Of a DNA stretch of 48,129 nt, positions 16,473 through 25,520 are shown one piece after another. Position numbers and translations under genes: made by a program. The DNA is taken from assembly GCA_022510815.1 (NCBI GenBank), contig JAFLST010000023.1, forward strand, positions 1-48,129. The letters run 5' to 3'. The DNA comes from Christensenellaceae bacterium (GTDB lineage Bacteria; Bacillota; Clostridia; Christensenellales; Aristaeellaceae). How positions within the stretch are numbered: position 1 is the stretch's first letter; every line of letters begins with the position of its first letter. Under the pieces are notes generated by a model that saw nothing but the letters and a program-made list of their open reading frames with translations, was not told the DNA's origin and did no database searches.

Positions 16473-19382
16473 TCAATCACGAGTCGGGGTATCCAAAGAG
16501 ACGCTATCCCTTTGGCCGGATGCAAGGGCAGAACCATTGCACATAGCATCGTAGACGGCCTTCGTCTGCAGCACGTCCGATAACGCCCGGTGGGCCACCA
16601 CGTCGCCGACGCCGAGGTATTCGATCAGGTCGCTCAGGCGGTGCCGGATGTTCGGGTAGAGCCGTTGGCTGATGCGCAGGGTGTCGATGTACTCATTGAG
16701 GAAGGGCGTGAGACAAAGCCGTTCCGACGCCTGCCGGACAAAGCGGATATCGAAGGTTACGTTGTGGCCCAGCACCGGGTCGCTGCCGAGAAAATCGCGC
16801 AACAGCGGCAGGGCTTCGGTCTCATCGGGCGCGTCCTGCACCATATCGTTGGTGATGCCCGTCAGACCCGTGATGAACCCGCTGATTTCCACCGGCGGCT
16901 TCACAAGGGTGGTAAAGGTGTCGACCACCTCGCCGCCGCGCACCCGCACCGCGCCGATATCGATGATCCAGTCCTTGCAGGGGTCGAGGCCCGTGGTCTC
17001 AAGGTCGAGCACCACATAGTCATGGGCGGGCTGCAGAATGTCCCGCTTCTTCCTGCGCTCTGGGGCAGGCTTGGTGTCAGGAATGCCCCAGAAGCGCCGC
17101 AGGATGGTCGAGGTGCTGCCGGTGCGGATATCCCAGTGAGGCGGGCACAGGCTGCGGTAGGCCGACTGCCGATAGCGGTCGTCCAGCAGCAGGGCCGCGC
17201 CGCGGTCGGTCTCCGTGCGGATCACCCGGCCCACCGCCTGCGCCACCTTCTGCATGCCGGGGATCATATAGGCATAGCGGAAGCCGTCGCCCAGCGTGCG
17301 GTCGTAGTAGTCGCGAAGCGTCTCCTGAAACAGGTTCACCTGCGGCAGGCCAACGCCTACGATAACCACGCCGTCCAGCGCCTCGCCCGGCAGGTCGATG
17401 CCCTCGGCAAAGATGCCGCCCAGCACGCACAGAGACAGCACCGGCTTGCCCCCGGCGACATAGGGGGCCAGAAACGCCTGCCGCGCTTCGTCGGGCATGG
17501 ACTGCTCCTGCATCTGGAAGGGCACGCTGAGGTCTTCGGCGACGCGGCGCATGTAGCGGAAGCTGGGGAAGAAGGCGATGTACCGTCCCGGACGCGTGCG
17601 CACCATGGTTTCGATGGCCTCGCAGACGTCCTCGCAGGCCGCGTCCCGGTGCCTGTAGCGGGTGTTCACATCCTGCTGGAGCACCAGCAGGTTCTCCCGG
17701 GGAAAGGGTGAAGGCATGGCGAAGCACGCGTCCTCTTCATCGCCGCCGAGGAGGGTCTTCATGTCGGACAAGGGATCCATGGTCGCCGAGAAGCATACCA
17801 CGCCGGAGAGGGGCTTTGTCACCTCGGCGAGATAGTCCGCCACATCCAGCGCGAAGGCGGTCACCTTGCGGGTCTTCTGTCCCTGCCAGAGCCACGCGTA
17901 TTCGGTGGTCTCCCGGCGGCGGGCATGGACGAAGCCCATCAGCGGCGACAGGGTGTCGTTCAGGCGCTCGCCCGCTTCGTCCCAGGGAAAGTGCTCCTGC
18001 TGCGCGTCGAGGAACGCGTCCACCAGCTCCAGACAAGCGGTATCAAGGCTCCGGGGCAGATCGGACAATGCGCTCTCCTCGCAGTCGTCGGGTACAGGCA
18101 GGTCGTCGAGGGCCCGCAGCAGCGCCGTCATGGCCTTGTAGAGCGGATGCGTCCGGCTGGCGGCCTTGCCCACCACCGTGCGCAGACGGCGGATGCGGCC
18201 CCCGTCCACCTCGCCGGAGAGCATATCCCGGACGCGGGAGAGCAGGTTGTGAGCTTCGTCGATCAGCAGGGTTACATGCGCGCCCCTGTCGAAGATGCGC
18301 TGGATGTGCACCGCCGGATCAAGGGCGTAATTATAGTCGCAGATGGTCACGTCAGCCAGCTCCGCCAGCGCGAGGCTGAACTCGAAGGGGCAGATGCTGT
18401 GCTTGTCCGCCATGGCAGCGATGGCCTCGGGAGACCAGTCGTCGGTCAGGAGCATCTCGTCGATCGCCGCGCCGTCCCGCAGGAAGTGCCCCTTGGCGCG
18501 GGGACAGAAGTCCGGATGACAGACGCGGCTGTGCGGATCGCAGGGACACTGCTTGTCCTTGGCGTTGAGGGTCAGCGTCCAGATGTGCAGTGGCTGGCGG
18601 CGCATGAGGCGCAGCGCTTCCAGCGGGCCCTGACGCTGGGTCGTGCGGGCGGTGAGATAATAGACCTGCCCGGTCAGTCCTTCGCCGAGGGCCTTCATGG
18701 CCGGGAACAGTGACGCGGCGGACTTGCCCGTGCCCGTGGGCATGGACGCGAACAGCCGCCTGCCCAGCTTGATGGCTGTGTAGACCTGCACCGCCATGTC
18801 CCGCTGCCCGGCGCGGTAGGTCTCGAAGGGGAATTGGAGGGCCCTCAGCGACGCGTCCCGTGCCCGTCGGTGTGCCCGGACCTGCTTGGTTCGCCGGACA
18901 TAGGGCTCAAGCACGGACAGGAAGGCTTCCCGGCATTCCTCCGCGGACAGCTCCTCATCGAACTGCGCGCGGATGCGGCCTTTTTTGTCCACATAGGCCA
19001 CGCGCACCGTCACGCGGGAGACGCCCCGATCCAGACAGAGCATGTGTCCGTAGCAGACAGCCTGCATGCGGTGAGCGGGGTAGGGGACCTGCGGCGGCTC
19101 CTTGCCCTGGGAGAGCTTGATCTCCTCGATGATCGGCACCTCGCCGTCACAGAAGGCGTCCATCCGCCCGCCAAGCCGCAGGATGAGTTCATCATCCTCC
19201 AGCGGAATGTCAAGGGAGAGCGGCACCTCTGCCTGCCAGCCATCGCCGAGCTGCTTCTGGCGGCCCTTGTGACCGAACATGCCCTCCTGCATGTCCCGCA
19301 GGGAGCCGCCGGAGGGATACAGATCCTCGCCATGGAGCGTGAACTCCACCAGCGTCCGCACCGAGAGGCGTATCTGCTCCAT
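16473..19382 (-). CDS. PD-(D/E)xK nuclease / XPD-type helicase / DEDDh exonuclease fusion
   Basis: A 969-residue protein with three enzymatic modules. (1) Residues 1-165: a RecB/Cas4-like PD-(D/E)xK nuclease with D75 and E87-x-K89. It starts with the [13 protein letters not shown] signature of a Firmicute Rad3-related helicase family. (2) About 185-770: a DinG/XPD superfamily 2 helicase with Walker A PTGTGKS (215-221), DEAH (375-378) and a cysteine cluster C279, C281, C288, C293 suited to an iron-sulfur centre. Motif VI is [14 protein letters not shown]. (3) About 787-960: a DnaQ-like 3'-5' exonuclease with D793, E795, D878, H931 and D936, a complete DEDDh set. Bacillus DinG carries a similar exonuclease at the N-terminus; here it is at the C-terminus. 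The start has AAGGAGG 8 bases upstream. A role in DNA repair or processing of unusual DNA ends is inferred. Confidence 0.93.
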   Translation of the reverse strand: MEQIRLSVRTLVEFTLHGEDLYPSGGSLRDMQEGMFGHKGRQKQLGDGWQAEVPLSLDIPLEDDELILRLGGRMDAFCDGEVPIIEEIKLSQGKEPPQVPYPAHRMQAVCYGHMLCLDRGVSRVTVRVAYVDKKGRIRAQFDEELSAEECREAFLSVLEPYVRRTKQVRAHRRARDASLRALQFPFETYRAGQRDMAVQVYTAIKLGRRLFASMPTGTGKSAASLFPAMKALGEGLTGQVYYLTARTTQRQGPLEALRLMRRQPLHIWTLTLNAKDKQCPCDPHSRVCHPDFCPRAKGHFLRDGAAIDEMLLTDDWSPEAIAAMADKHSICPFEFSLALAELADVTICDYNYALDPAVHIQRIFDRGAHVTLLIDEAHNLLSRVRDMLSGEVDGGRIRRLRTVVGKAASRTHPLYKAMTALLRALDDLPVPDDCEESALSDLPRSLDTACLELVDAFLDAQQEHFPWDEAGERLNDTLSPLMGFVHARRRETTEYAWLWQGQKTRKVTAFALDVADYLAEVTKPLSGVVCFSATMDPLSDMKTLLGGDEEDACFAMPSPFPRENLLVLQQDVNTRYRHRDAACEDVCEAIETMVRTRPGRYIAFFPSFRYMRRVAEDLSVPFQMQEQSMPDEARQAFLAPYVAGGKPVLSLCVLGGIFAEGIDLPGEALDGVVIVGVGLPQVNLFQETLRDYYDRTLGDGFRYAYMIPGMQKVAQAVGRVIRTETDRGAALLLDDRYRQSAYRSLCPPHWDIRTGSTSTILRRFWGIPDTKPAPERRKKRDILQPAHDYVVLDLETTGLDPCKDWIIDIGAVRVRGGEVVDTFTTLVKPPVEISGFITGLTGITNDMVQDAPDETEALPLLRDFLGSDPVLGHNVTFDIRFVRQASERLCLTPFLNEYIDTLRISQRLYPNIRHRLSDLIEYLGVGDVVAHRALSDVLQTKAVYDAMCNGSALASGQRDSVSLDTPTRD

Positions 19383-19412
19383 GGTCATCCCTCCTTCATC
19401 ATAATGAGAAAG

Positions 19413-19446
19413 GGGGCGCTTTGGGCTTCAAAGCGTCCCCTCTCGC
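19413..19446. repeat. Palindromic hairpin between divIVA and the helicase gene (copy 1)
   Basis: GGGGCGCTTTG (19413-19423) pairs with CAAAGCGTCCCC (19429-19440), followed by TCTCGC. It closely resembles the element at 37338-37369. On the minus strand it is followed by CTTTCTCATT, so it may also end divIVA transcription. Confidence 0.6.
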
Positions 19447-19520
19447 AGCATGCCGTTTCTCTTGTGACGCGCCAGCGGTCGGCTGAAGCGCTCTCCAGCC
19501 GATGGCGCGACCGAATCCGA

Positions 19521-20015
19521 TCAGAACAGGTCGGCGGTCTTGTCCAGCGCCTCCTGCTGGGCCTTGAGCACGGCGGCGATCTTCTCGCGCAGCTCCATGC
19601 CGGCCAGCTTCAGGTCATCCACCTGCGCAGACAGGGCGTCGCGCTCCGCCTGCAGGCTGCCGAGCTGGGCCTTGGCCTCGTCCTGAGCGCCGGCAACGAT
19701 CTCCGCTGCCTTCTGCTCCGCCGCGGCGATGGTCTCGCTCTTGACCCGCTGAGCCATCTCGAGAATCTCGCGGAATTCGCTGTCCGGCACCGCGGCCCGA
19801 ACCGTCTCCTGCGCGGGAGCGGCGGGCGGAGCCATCTTGGAGCGCGCCTCCGACACGGCAAGCTGGCGGTTCAGCCGGTCGATCTCGTCCTGAAGATTGG
19901 CCATCTCGTCGCAGATCTGGTCAAGGAAGCGGTCGACTTCCTTGCGGTTGTAGCCGCCGTTCTCCGTACCGAACTCCTTCGACTCAATGATCTCAATGGT
20001 AATCCTTTCTTCCAT
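19521..20015 (-). CDS. divIVA: DivIVA-domain cell division protein
   Basis: A 164-residue coiled-coil protein. The N-terminal 60 residues contain the membrane-binding DivIVA motif (FGTENGGYNRKEVDRFLDQICDE), with the usual GYN-x-x-EVDxFLD core. A Pro/Ala-rich linker (about 60-78) is followed by a long coiled coil rich in A, E and Q. DivIVA proteins collect at curved membrane near septa and recruit division or wall-growth partners. It is the last gene of the division cluster ylmH-divIVA, in the conserved Gram-positive order. GGAAAGGAG precedes the ATG. The length is normal. Confidence 0.93.
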   Translation of the reverse strand: MEERITIEIIESKEFGTENGGYNRKEVDRFLDQICDEMANLQDEIDRLNRQLAVSEARSKMAPPAAPAQETVRAAVPDSEFREILEMAQRVKSETIAAAEQKAAEIVAGAQDEAKAQLGSLQAERDALSAQVDDLKLAGMELREKIAAVLKAQQEALDKTADLF

Positions 20016-20057
20016 GGTGCGAGCTCCTTTCCTCTTCGTGCCGGAAAAGCGGCACGG

Positions 20058-20807
20058 TCATGACTTTCTGAACAGTTCGAGCTGAACGGGCAGGCGATCC
20101 TTGCGTGTGACCTGTCCGACCTCCAGCAGCCTGATGCGGCCAAAGCCGCGGATGGACAGCAGCGTGCCCTCTGTGAGCAGCCTGTCCGTGCGCGTCTCCT
20201 GACGGTGGTCAACAGCGACGGCACCCTCGCGGATCAGCTCCGCGGCCCGGGCCCGGGAGAGCTTCATCCCTGATGAGAGGATGGCGTCCAGACGCAGCGA
20301 CGGCACCGTGTCGCGCAGCATTGTGCCCTGAGGCGCTTCGATGACTGGCGGTTCCTCCAAGGCACGGATGGTCAGCGGCGCACTGCCCGCTTTCTGCCAC
20401 TCAACCGGCAGACGATCCGCCATCTCCGGGAGCGTCAGCAGGCAGGCGTGATCCTCCATGGCGATCAGGTCGCCGAAGAAGGAACGGTCCATGCCCAGCG
20501 CCATCAGGCTGCCCAGCAGGTCGCGATGGTCGCAGCGGACAAACTTCGCGGGCCAGCGAATCTCCAGCCATATCGCCGTGAACAGGGGATCGTCGCCCGC
20601 AGGATGAAAGCAGACCTGCGCCCGCTCGGCGTCCGCCCAGCCGCCGTCAAAGGAGGCTGCAACACCTGCCTGACGGGCTTCGTGAATCGCCCAGTCCCGC
20701 TCCACGCCGGTGACAAAGCGGTCGGGTACCGGCCTGTCCAGCCGGTTGGCTCTCTCCGCCGCCTGCCGCAGCCGGAGACGGAGCTGTTCCTCCTCGTTTC
20801 TTACCAC
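20058..20807 (-). CDS. ylmH: YlmH-like S4-domain RNA-binding protein
   Basis: A 249-residue protein. An N-terminal domain of the YlmH type is followed by a C-terminal S4 RNA-binding domain (about 180-235): LRLDAILSSGMKLSRARAAELIREGAVAVDHR. YlmH of Bacillus binds RNA or ribosomes and has been linked to rescue of stalled ribosomes, and it always lies in the division cluster. The likely start is a GTG that overlaps the yggT stop codon, with GGGGA upstream; the frame is open further 5', but that part is the shadow of yggT. Gene order yggT-ylmH-divIVA strongly supports the call. Confidence 0.88.
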   Translation of the reverse strand: MVRNEEEQLRLRLRQAAERANRLDRPVPDRFVTGVERDWAIHEARQAGVAASFDGGWADAERAQVCFHPAGDDPLFTAIWLEIRWPAKFVRCDHRDLLGSLMALGMDRSFFGDLIAMEDHACLLTLPEMADRLPVEWQKAGSAPLTIRALEEPPVIEAPQGTMLRDTVPSLRLDAILSSGMKLSRARAAELIREGAVAVDHRQETRTDRLLTEGTLLSIRGFGRIRLLEVGQVTRKDRLPVQLELFRKS

Positions 20808-21076
20808 AGCAGCGTCCCCAGCACCATGCGCAGCAGCATCTCGACGACGCCGATGAGCAGGTACACCACCAGCACCGACCAGTCGAACATCTGCCACTCC
20901 CTCGGGAGCCGGGCACGAAGGAAGGTGCGGACGGGGGTCACAACGGGCTCTACAAGGCGCTGCAGCAGCACCGTCCAGCGGTTGGACGGAATGCGCAGCC
21001 ACGACAGCACCACATAGGCCAGCAGCACCAGCTTATACAGTTCCAGCAGGGAGTGAAGGAGCAGATAAAGCCTCAC
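20801..21076 (-). CDS. yggT: YggT family membrane protein
   Basis: A 91-residue integral membrane protein with two hydrophobic regions (about 4-26 and 62-88). Between them lies the family motif: VLSWLRIPSNRW and LVEPVVTPVRTFL. The YggT/YlmG family is found in nearly all Gram-positive division clusters and in chloroplasts. Its role is not firmly known, but it is tied to membrane and septum organisation. The start is a GTG with GGGAGG 5 bases upstream, and its frame overlaps ylmH by a few bases. Too small to be an enzyme. Confidence 0.88.
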   Translation of the reverse strand: MRLYLLLHSLLELYKLVLLAYVVLSWLRIPSNRWTVLLQRLVEPVVTPVRTFLRARLPREWQMFDWSVLVVYLLIGVVEMLLRMVLGTLLW

Positions 21077-21089
21077 GACAACCTCCCGC

Positions 21090-22103
21090 TCAGAAGCGAC
21101 CGGCGTTCGGGAAGCCGCCGAAATCGGTGTATTCCATGCCGGTGTTCCGGGTGCCGGTGCGGCGGCCCATGCCGCCATAATTCTGATAGGACGAAGCGTA
21201 ATTGTTCTGCTGCGCGAAGCCGCCGAAGCTGCTCTGCGGCTCACGAACCACGGGACGGGCATGATAGCCCAGATTGTTGGGATCGGGCCAGCGGTTGTCC
21301 ACCTCATACTCGTTCTGGCGGCGCAGGTTATCCGCGTGCTCCACCTGAACGGCGCCCGGGGTCAGCAGATAAACATTGCGGGTGGAAACATGGTTGAACG
21401 AGCACTGCAGGGCATAGCACGCGCCGAAGAGCAGGTCAAGGCAGCGGTCGATCTCGACGGTGTCGGGCACCAGATCCAGATTGACGACCACGGTCTCATT
21501 GTTGCGCATGCTCTGCATCAGCATATAGCAGTCCGGCACGCCGGTGATCTGCGCGATGCGAACGGTATGCAGGTATTCCCGGCCATCCTTGCCGACGAAG
21601 CCGCCGGGCATGTAGGAGATGTTATCCGGCACGGGCGGCTGCTGGGGCTGCTGCATGACCGGCTGCTGAGGCTGGAACTGCGGCTGATAGCCCACGAAGG
21701 GACTGCCCGGCTGATTGGCCTGCGGGGACTGGAAATGCGGCTGATAGCCCGACTGATACTCCGGCTGGGGCGCGGCATAGGACTGCTCCGGCTGGGACCA
21801 GAAGGCCTGCTGATAGTTCTGCTGGAAGGTGTACATCTCCGGCTGCTGGGCGACAGGCTGCATCTGCATCGAATCCTGCTGCGCATAAGGCGACGGCTGG
21901 CTGTACGCGTCATAAGGCGCGACGGTCGCGGGCGCGATGGGATCCTGCGGCTGCTGGGGCTGCGGCTGATGCTGACGGCCCGCGTTCGGATGGTAGCCGG
22001 TCAGGCTCCCGTCGTGGCGGCGGGAATACATGCTCTCCTCGCTGGGCTCGCCATTGGGGCGCAAGCGCCGCAGAAAAGTCTGCGCTTTATCCAGAAACGA
22101 CAT
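21090..22103 (-). CDS. sepF: SepF cell division protein with a long P/Q/Y-rich linker
   Basis: SepF anchors FtsZ to the membrane. The N-terminus, MSFLDKAQTFLRRLRP, is a short amphipathic helix fitting the membrane anchor. The conserved SepF core, which polymerises into rings, is at about residues 175-260 (VRIAQITGVPDCYMLMQSMRNNETVVVNLDLVP). Between them lies about 135 residues very rich in Q, P and Y, and the tail after the core is rich in N, G and Y. Total length is 337 residues, against about 150 in Bacillus. The start lies inside the end of yggS and has AGGAGG upstream. The low-complexity linker is predicted to be disordered. Confidence 0.92.
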   Translation of the reverse strand: MSFLDKAQTFLRRLRPNGEPSEESMYSRRHDGSLTGYHPNAGRQHQPQPQQPQDPIAPATVAPYDAYSQPSPYAQQDSMQMQPVAQQPEMYTFQQNYQQAFWSQPEQSYAAPQPEYQSGYQPHFQSPQANQPGSPFVGYQPQFQPQQPVMQQPQQPPVPDNISYMPGGFVGKDGREYLHTVRIAQITGVPDCYMLMQSMRNNETVVVNLDLVPDTVEIDRCLDLLFGACYALQCSFNHVSTRNVYLLTPGAVQVEHADNLRRQNEYEVDNRWPDPNNLGYHARPVVREPQSSFGGFAQQNNYASSYQNYGGMGRRTGTRNTGMEYTDFGGFPNAGRF

Positions 22104-22809
22104 CGTTCATTCCTCCTGTCTGGCTCCCTCGGGGACCGAAGATCGCGCTGCCGACGCGCACCATGGTCGCCCCGCAGCGGGCCGCAAGGCGATAATCGCC
22201 CGACATGCCCATTGACAGCTCGTCCATGGCTATCCTGTCGATGGCCTCCTCACGCAGGCGGTCGAACAGGGTGCGCATGCCGCTGAACAAACCGGTCAGA
22301 TACGTCTCATCCGGGACGTTGGGCATCACGGCCATCAGGCCCCGAACCTCGAGCCCCGGCATCCTTGCCATTTCGCGAAGCAGCGGCCGCAGCTCGTCCG
22401 GCGCGACGCCGCCCTTCTGTTCCTCTCCCGCGGGGGATACCTGCACCAGCACCGGCATGACCCTGTCATGCTTCTGTGCCTGCCGGTCGATCTCCTGCGC
22501 CAGAGACAGCCTGTCCACCGAGTGAATCAGGCATACATCATCTATTATATATTTAACCTTGTTCGATTGCAACCTTCCGATGAGGTGTATCTGAAATTTT
22601 TTCCGGATGGCGGGCAGTTTCTCAACAATTTCCTGCACCCGGTTCTCGCCGATGTCGGTGACGCCGGCGTCCAGCAGGGGCAGAATGCGCTCCACGGGAT
22701 GCGTTTTGGTCACCGCGATGAGCTTCGGCGGCGGATAGCGGCCCTCCGACGCGGCGGCAAGCGTCCGGCGGACGTCCTCCACCCGGCTGAGAAGTTCCTC
22801 CTGAGCCAT
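22087..22809 (-). CDS. yggS: YggS/YlmE-like pyridoxal phosphate homeostasis protein
   Basis: A 240-residue PLP-binding protein with a TIM-barrel fold. The PLP lysine is in LIAVTKTHP near residue 33, followed by GENRVQEIVEK, HLIGRLQSNKVK near 75 and the phosphate-binding DELSMGMSGDYRLAARCGATMVRVGSAIFG region near 200. Members control free PLP levels and have no known catalytic activity. Position directly before sepF matches the ylmE slot of the Gram-positive division cluster. It overlaps sepF by 17 bases. GGGAGGGA precedes the ATG. Confidence 0.94.
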   Translation of the reverse strand: MAQEELLSRVEDVRRTLAAASEGRYPPPKLIAVTKTHPVERILPLLDAGVTDIGENRVQEIVEKLPAIRKKFQIHLIGRLQSNKVKYIIDDVCLIHSVDRLSLAQEIDRQAQKHDRVMPVLVQVSPAGEEQKGGVAPDELRPLLREMARMPGLEVRGLMAVMPNVPDETYLTGLFSGMRTLFDRLREEAIDRIAMDELSMGMSGDYRLAARCGATMVRVGSAIFGPRGSQTGGMNDVVSG

Positions 22810-22827
22810 GCTTTGATCCCTCCCGCC

Positions 22828-24306
22828 TCAGAAAAGCCGGATGGTCTGCCCCTCAAAGAGCAGGCCCTGCTGCACCGGCGTGATGAAGGCGTAACCGTCG
22901 CTGCGGCGCAGCACGTTCACCGGGACGAAGCCCTCCGTGCCGCCGGAAACGACGACCACTACCTCCATGCCGTCCTGCTGGTAGATGGCGCGCTCCGGCA
23001 CCTTCAGCGTGGAGATGGATTCGCCCAGCTCCGCCTGACAGGTGCGCATGTACAGCACGTCGTTCACCGGGCCCCGCACGGAAAGCTGCAGCAGCAGCTC
23101 GCCGCCCGAGCGCACGAAATCCTCTACCGTCGCCGTGACGGTCGTTTCTTGGAAGCGCTCTAGCTTCAGCTCGTAGGTCTCGCCCTTGATGGGGTTCCAG
23201 TCTGTCTCCCGGGACAGGAACAGCACGTTCCATGAACCATCCTGAATAAGGCGGTAGATGGTCGTCTTGCCCTTGAGGTTCGTGGCGCTCTCCGGGCGCT
23301 GGCCGTTGAACATCGCGCGAACCTGACTGGGAGTGAAGGTCATGTAGTTCTGGCTGTTCAGGCCGTACTCGTAAGCGTCGGAATAGAAGCTCACGATGGC
23401 CTCCTGCGACGAGACGTATTTCTTCGTCCAGCTCTGGATGCGCTGGAGCTGGGAGGTCTCATCGTCGTAGAGCCGGCTCAGACGCTGGTCGTCGGCGTAG
23501 AAGGAGCGAAGGTACTGCTGCCGGGCGGTGACGGCGGCTTCCATCAGGTTCTGCTGGTTGGTCAGGGAGCCTCTGGCGCCGGCGATCATGGCGCGGATTT
23601 CCTTGGCGCGGTTCACCACGTCGCTCTGCAGGCGGGTCATGCGCGCGTCATAGGTGGTTTCCGTCTCGAGCAGCGTCTTCTGGTAGTTGCGGATGGCGTC
23701 GCGGTAATCCTGCAGCGTGTTCATCTCGCGGGTGGAGTAGCCGGAGGAATACACCTCGCAGATCTCGGAGCTGTAGCGGACGGTTGTGGCCTCAAGAGCC
23801 AGATGGTTAACGGAGGTGACGCCCTCCGCGTCGTAGGGGACTTCATCCCGGACGATCACGCAGTCGCCGGTATAGACAGCGCCCAGCGTATCGGATTCGA
23901 TCACGCCATAGGGCTCGTAATCGGGCACGAGCACCTCATAGAGATACCACACGGTCGCGCCAAGCACCAGCACCACGGCCAGCACCTGCGCAAGCTTGAG
24001 CAGCACGGAGGGCCTTCTCGGAGGTCTCACGGGCCCCGGCGGCACCATGAAGCCTGCCGGCGGGACAAAGCCGTCCTGCGGCATCGGCTGCTGCGGCGGA
24101 TAGGGCGGCTGCCCCGCGGACTGCGGCGGCATGGGCTGCATGGGCGGCTGCACCGGGGCGTATCCCGTGGGCTGCTGGGGCGGGTACGGCGGCGCCTGAA
24201 CATATGGCGTCCGGCCCGTGCTCTGCGGCGGATAGCCTACCGGCGGACGCAGGCTGCCCGTTGGCTGACCCATTCCGTCCATCGGCTGATTGCCCCGCTG
24301 ATCCAT
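22828..24306 (-). CDS. HlyD-like membrane-fusion protein with a P/Q-rich N-terminus
   Basis: A 492-residue protein. Residues 1-100 are cytoplasmic and very rich in P, Q, G and Y, with repeated YPPQQP-like units. One transmembrane helix spans about 103-127. A small lipoyl-like beta segment (GVIESDTLGAVYTGDCVIVRDE) precedes a long coiled coil (about 190-310) and a C-terminal beta-barrel with IYQQDGMEVVVVVSGG. This is the layout of HlyD-family adaptor proteins, but no transporter partner is encoded nearby. In other Clostridia a similar protein lies next to ylmE and sepF. So a role tied to division or wall growth is plausible, though it is not shown here. The start has AAAGGAGGGG upstream. Confidence 0.82.
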   Translation of the reverse strand: MDQRGNQPMDGMGQPTGSLRPPVGYPPQSTGRTPYVQAPPYPPQQPTGYAPVQPPMQPMPPQSAGQPPYPPQQPMPQDGFVPPAGFMVPPGPVRPPRRPSVLLKLAQVLAVVLVLGATVWYLYEVLVPDYEPYGVIESDTLGAVYTGDCVIVRDEVPYDAEGVTSVNHLALEATTVRYSSEICEVYSSGYSTREMNTLQDYRDAIRNYQKTLLETETTYDARMTRLQSDVVNRAKEIRAMIAGARGSLTNQQNLMEAAVTARQQYLRSFYADDQRLSRLYDDETSQLQRIQSWTKKYVSSQEAIVSFYSDAYEYGLNSQNYMTFTPSQVRAMFNGQRPESATNLKGKTTIYRLIQDGSWNVLFLSRETDWNPIKGETYELKLERFQETTVTATVEDFVRSGGELLLQLSVRGPVNDVLYMRTCQAELGESISTLKVPERAIYQQDGMEVVVVVSGGTEGFVPVNVLRRSDGYAFITPVQQGLLFEGQTIRLF

Positions 24307-24336
24307 GCGTACCCCTCCTTTGCGCCGTTGTCTGTA

Positions 24337-25086
24337 TCAATCGTCCTCCGCGGCGGCGCGCCACGGCTCCGTATGCTCTTTCAATCGTTCAAGAATGCGG
24401 CGTTCCATGCGGCTGACCTTCATCTGGCTGACGCCCATGGCCCTGGCTGTGTCCCGCTGGCCCAGACGCTCCAGAAAGCGCAGCTCCAGCAGCCGCTTCT
24501 CCTGCGGCGTGACCAGCGTGAAGATCCAGTTCAGCCATTCCCGCTGCTCCACCCGCTCGTAGCCGTTTTCAGTCACGCCCAGACAGGCTTCAAGGGCCTG
24601 TCCATCCTCCGGCGCGGCGTTCAGAGGCAGCGTCTCGGCGCTTTCACGGGCGTCCAGCAGCGAGAGCAGCTCGTCATTGGTAATGTCCATGGCCTCCGCC
24701 AGCTCCCGCATGGACGGTTCCCGGCGCAGCTCCTGCGTCAGGCGCTCCTGCGTCTGGTAGAGGCGGTTCAGCCCTGCCCGGACGTCGCGGCTCAGGCGGA
24801 ATGTGCTGCCCTGATCCCGGATATGATTGCGCAGGGCTCCGGCGATGGTCGGCACCGCGTAGGTGCTGAACCGCAGGCCACGCTCCGGCTCAAAGCGCTC
24901 GATGGCCTTCATCAGCGCCATGGCGGCAACCTGCTCCAGATCGTCCAGCTCCACGCCGCGACCTGTAAACTTCCTTGCCACGGCGGCGCTCAGGGGGAGA
25001 TACCCCTCGACCAGCCGTGCCATCAGCTCCGGGCTCGGGCGGCGGGCGTAATCCTCCAGCAGGGAGGACAGAGGCGCGTCATTCAT
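24337..25086 (-). CDS. RNA polymerase sigma factor, SigB/F/G type
   Basis: A 249-residue sigma-70 family protein with regions 2, 3 and 4. Region 2 includes FTGRGVELDDLEQVAAMALMKAIERFEPERGLRFSTYAVPTIAGALRNHIRD. Region 3 includes EPSMRELAEAMDITNDEL. Region 4 is the helix-turn-helix LGQRDTARAMGVSQMKVSRMERRILERL. This fits the SigB/SigF/SigG group that is held by RsbW/SpoIIAB-like kinases, and just such a gene lies immediately upstream. The ATG at 25086 follows the anti-sigma stop by 11 bases. Which member it is (stress or forespore) cannot be decided. The spot before the division cluster is where sigG lies in many Clostridia. Confidence 0.9.
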   Translation of the reverse strand: MNDAPLSSLLEDYARRPSPELMARLVEGYLPLSAAVARKFTGRGVELDDLEQVAAMALMKAIERFEPERGLRFSTYAVPTIAGALRNHIRDQGSTFRLSRDVRAGLNRLYQTQERLTQELRREPSMRELAEAMDITNDELLSLLDARESAETLPLNAAPEDGQALEACLGVTENGYERVEQREWLNWIFTLVTPQEKRLLELRFLERLGQRDTARAMGVSQMKVSRMERRILERLKEHTEPWRAAAEDD

Positions 25087-25097
25087 GGGCGGCACCC

Positions 25098-25493
25098 TCA
25101 CACCGCCTTGGGCAGCGTCAGGTCGATGCGGCGGATCAGCCCGGAGTCCGCGCAGTCCAGCGCTACCCGGGGGATCAGCGTCTCCAGCACGGCGCGGGTC
25201 ATGGCGGCGTCCACGGCGGCGGATGCGGCAGCGGTCGGGTCGAAGGCTGCTGCCAGCGATACCGTCAGCTCCCGTCCTCCGTCGCACACGGACAGCGTCA
25301 GGGACTGGACGGGCGCGCCCTGATTCAGCAGGCAGTCGCAGGCCTCGTCAGCGGCGGCGCGAAGGTCGTCCATGGCGTCCACGTCAAGATCCTTGAGAAT
25401 GGCCACGCCGCCCAGCATGGTGCGGATAACCAGCGCGTAGGCCCGGTCTCCCGGCACGCGAAGGGTAATCTCCGCCGGACATGTCTGCGTCAT
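25098..25493 (-). CDS. RsbW/SpoIIAB-like anti-sigma factor
   Basis: A 131-residue protein of the GHKL ATPase anti-sigma type. The opening beta strands (EITLRVPGDRAYALVIRTMLGG) are followed by the helix with the conserved E and N of the ATP-site N box (DDLRAAADEACDCLLNQG, near 42-59). The later glycine boxes that close over ATP are poorly conserved; only the SVCDGGRELTVSL strand is easily seen. It directly precedes the sigma gene. No anti-anti-sigma gene (RsbV/SpoIIAA) is found next to it, unlike the usual three-gene layout. GGGAGGCGG precedes the ATG. The anti-sigma role is inferred from fold and position. Confidence 0.8.
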   Translation of the reverse strand: MTQTCPAEITLRVPGDRAYALVIRTMLGGVAILKDLDVDAMDDLRAAADEACDCLLNQGAPVQSLTLSVCDGGRELTVSLAAAFDPTAAASAAVDAAMTRAVLETLIPRVALDCADSGLIRRIDLTLPKAV

Positions 25494-25520
25494 CGTGACC
25501 GCCTCCCATCTGAATTCCTT

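Noticed and set aside
20808-21002. N-terminal extension of ylmH by 65 codons
   Set aside because: It is the out-of-frame reading of yggT, with an Arg/Pro/Ala-rich translation. The GTG at 20807 fits the family start.
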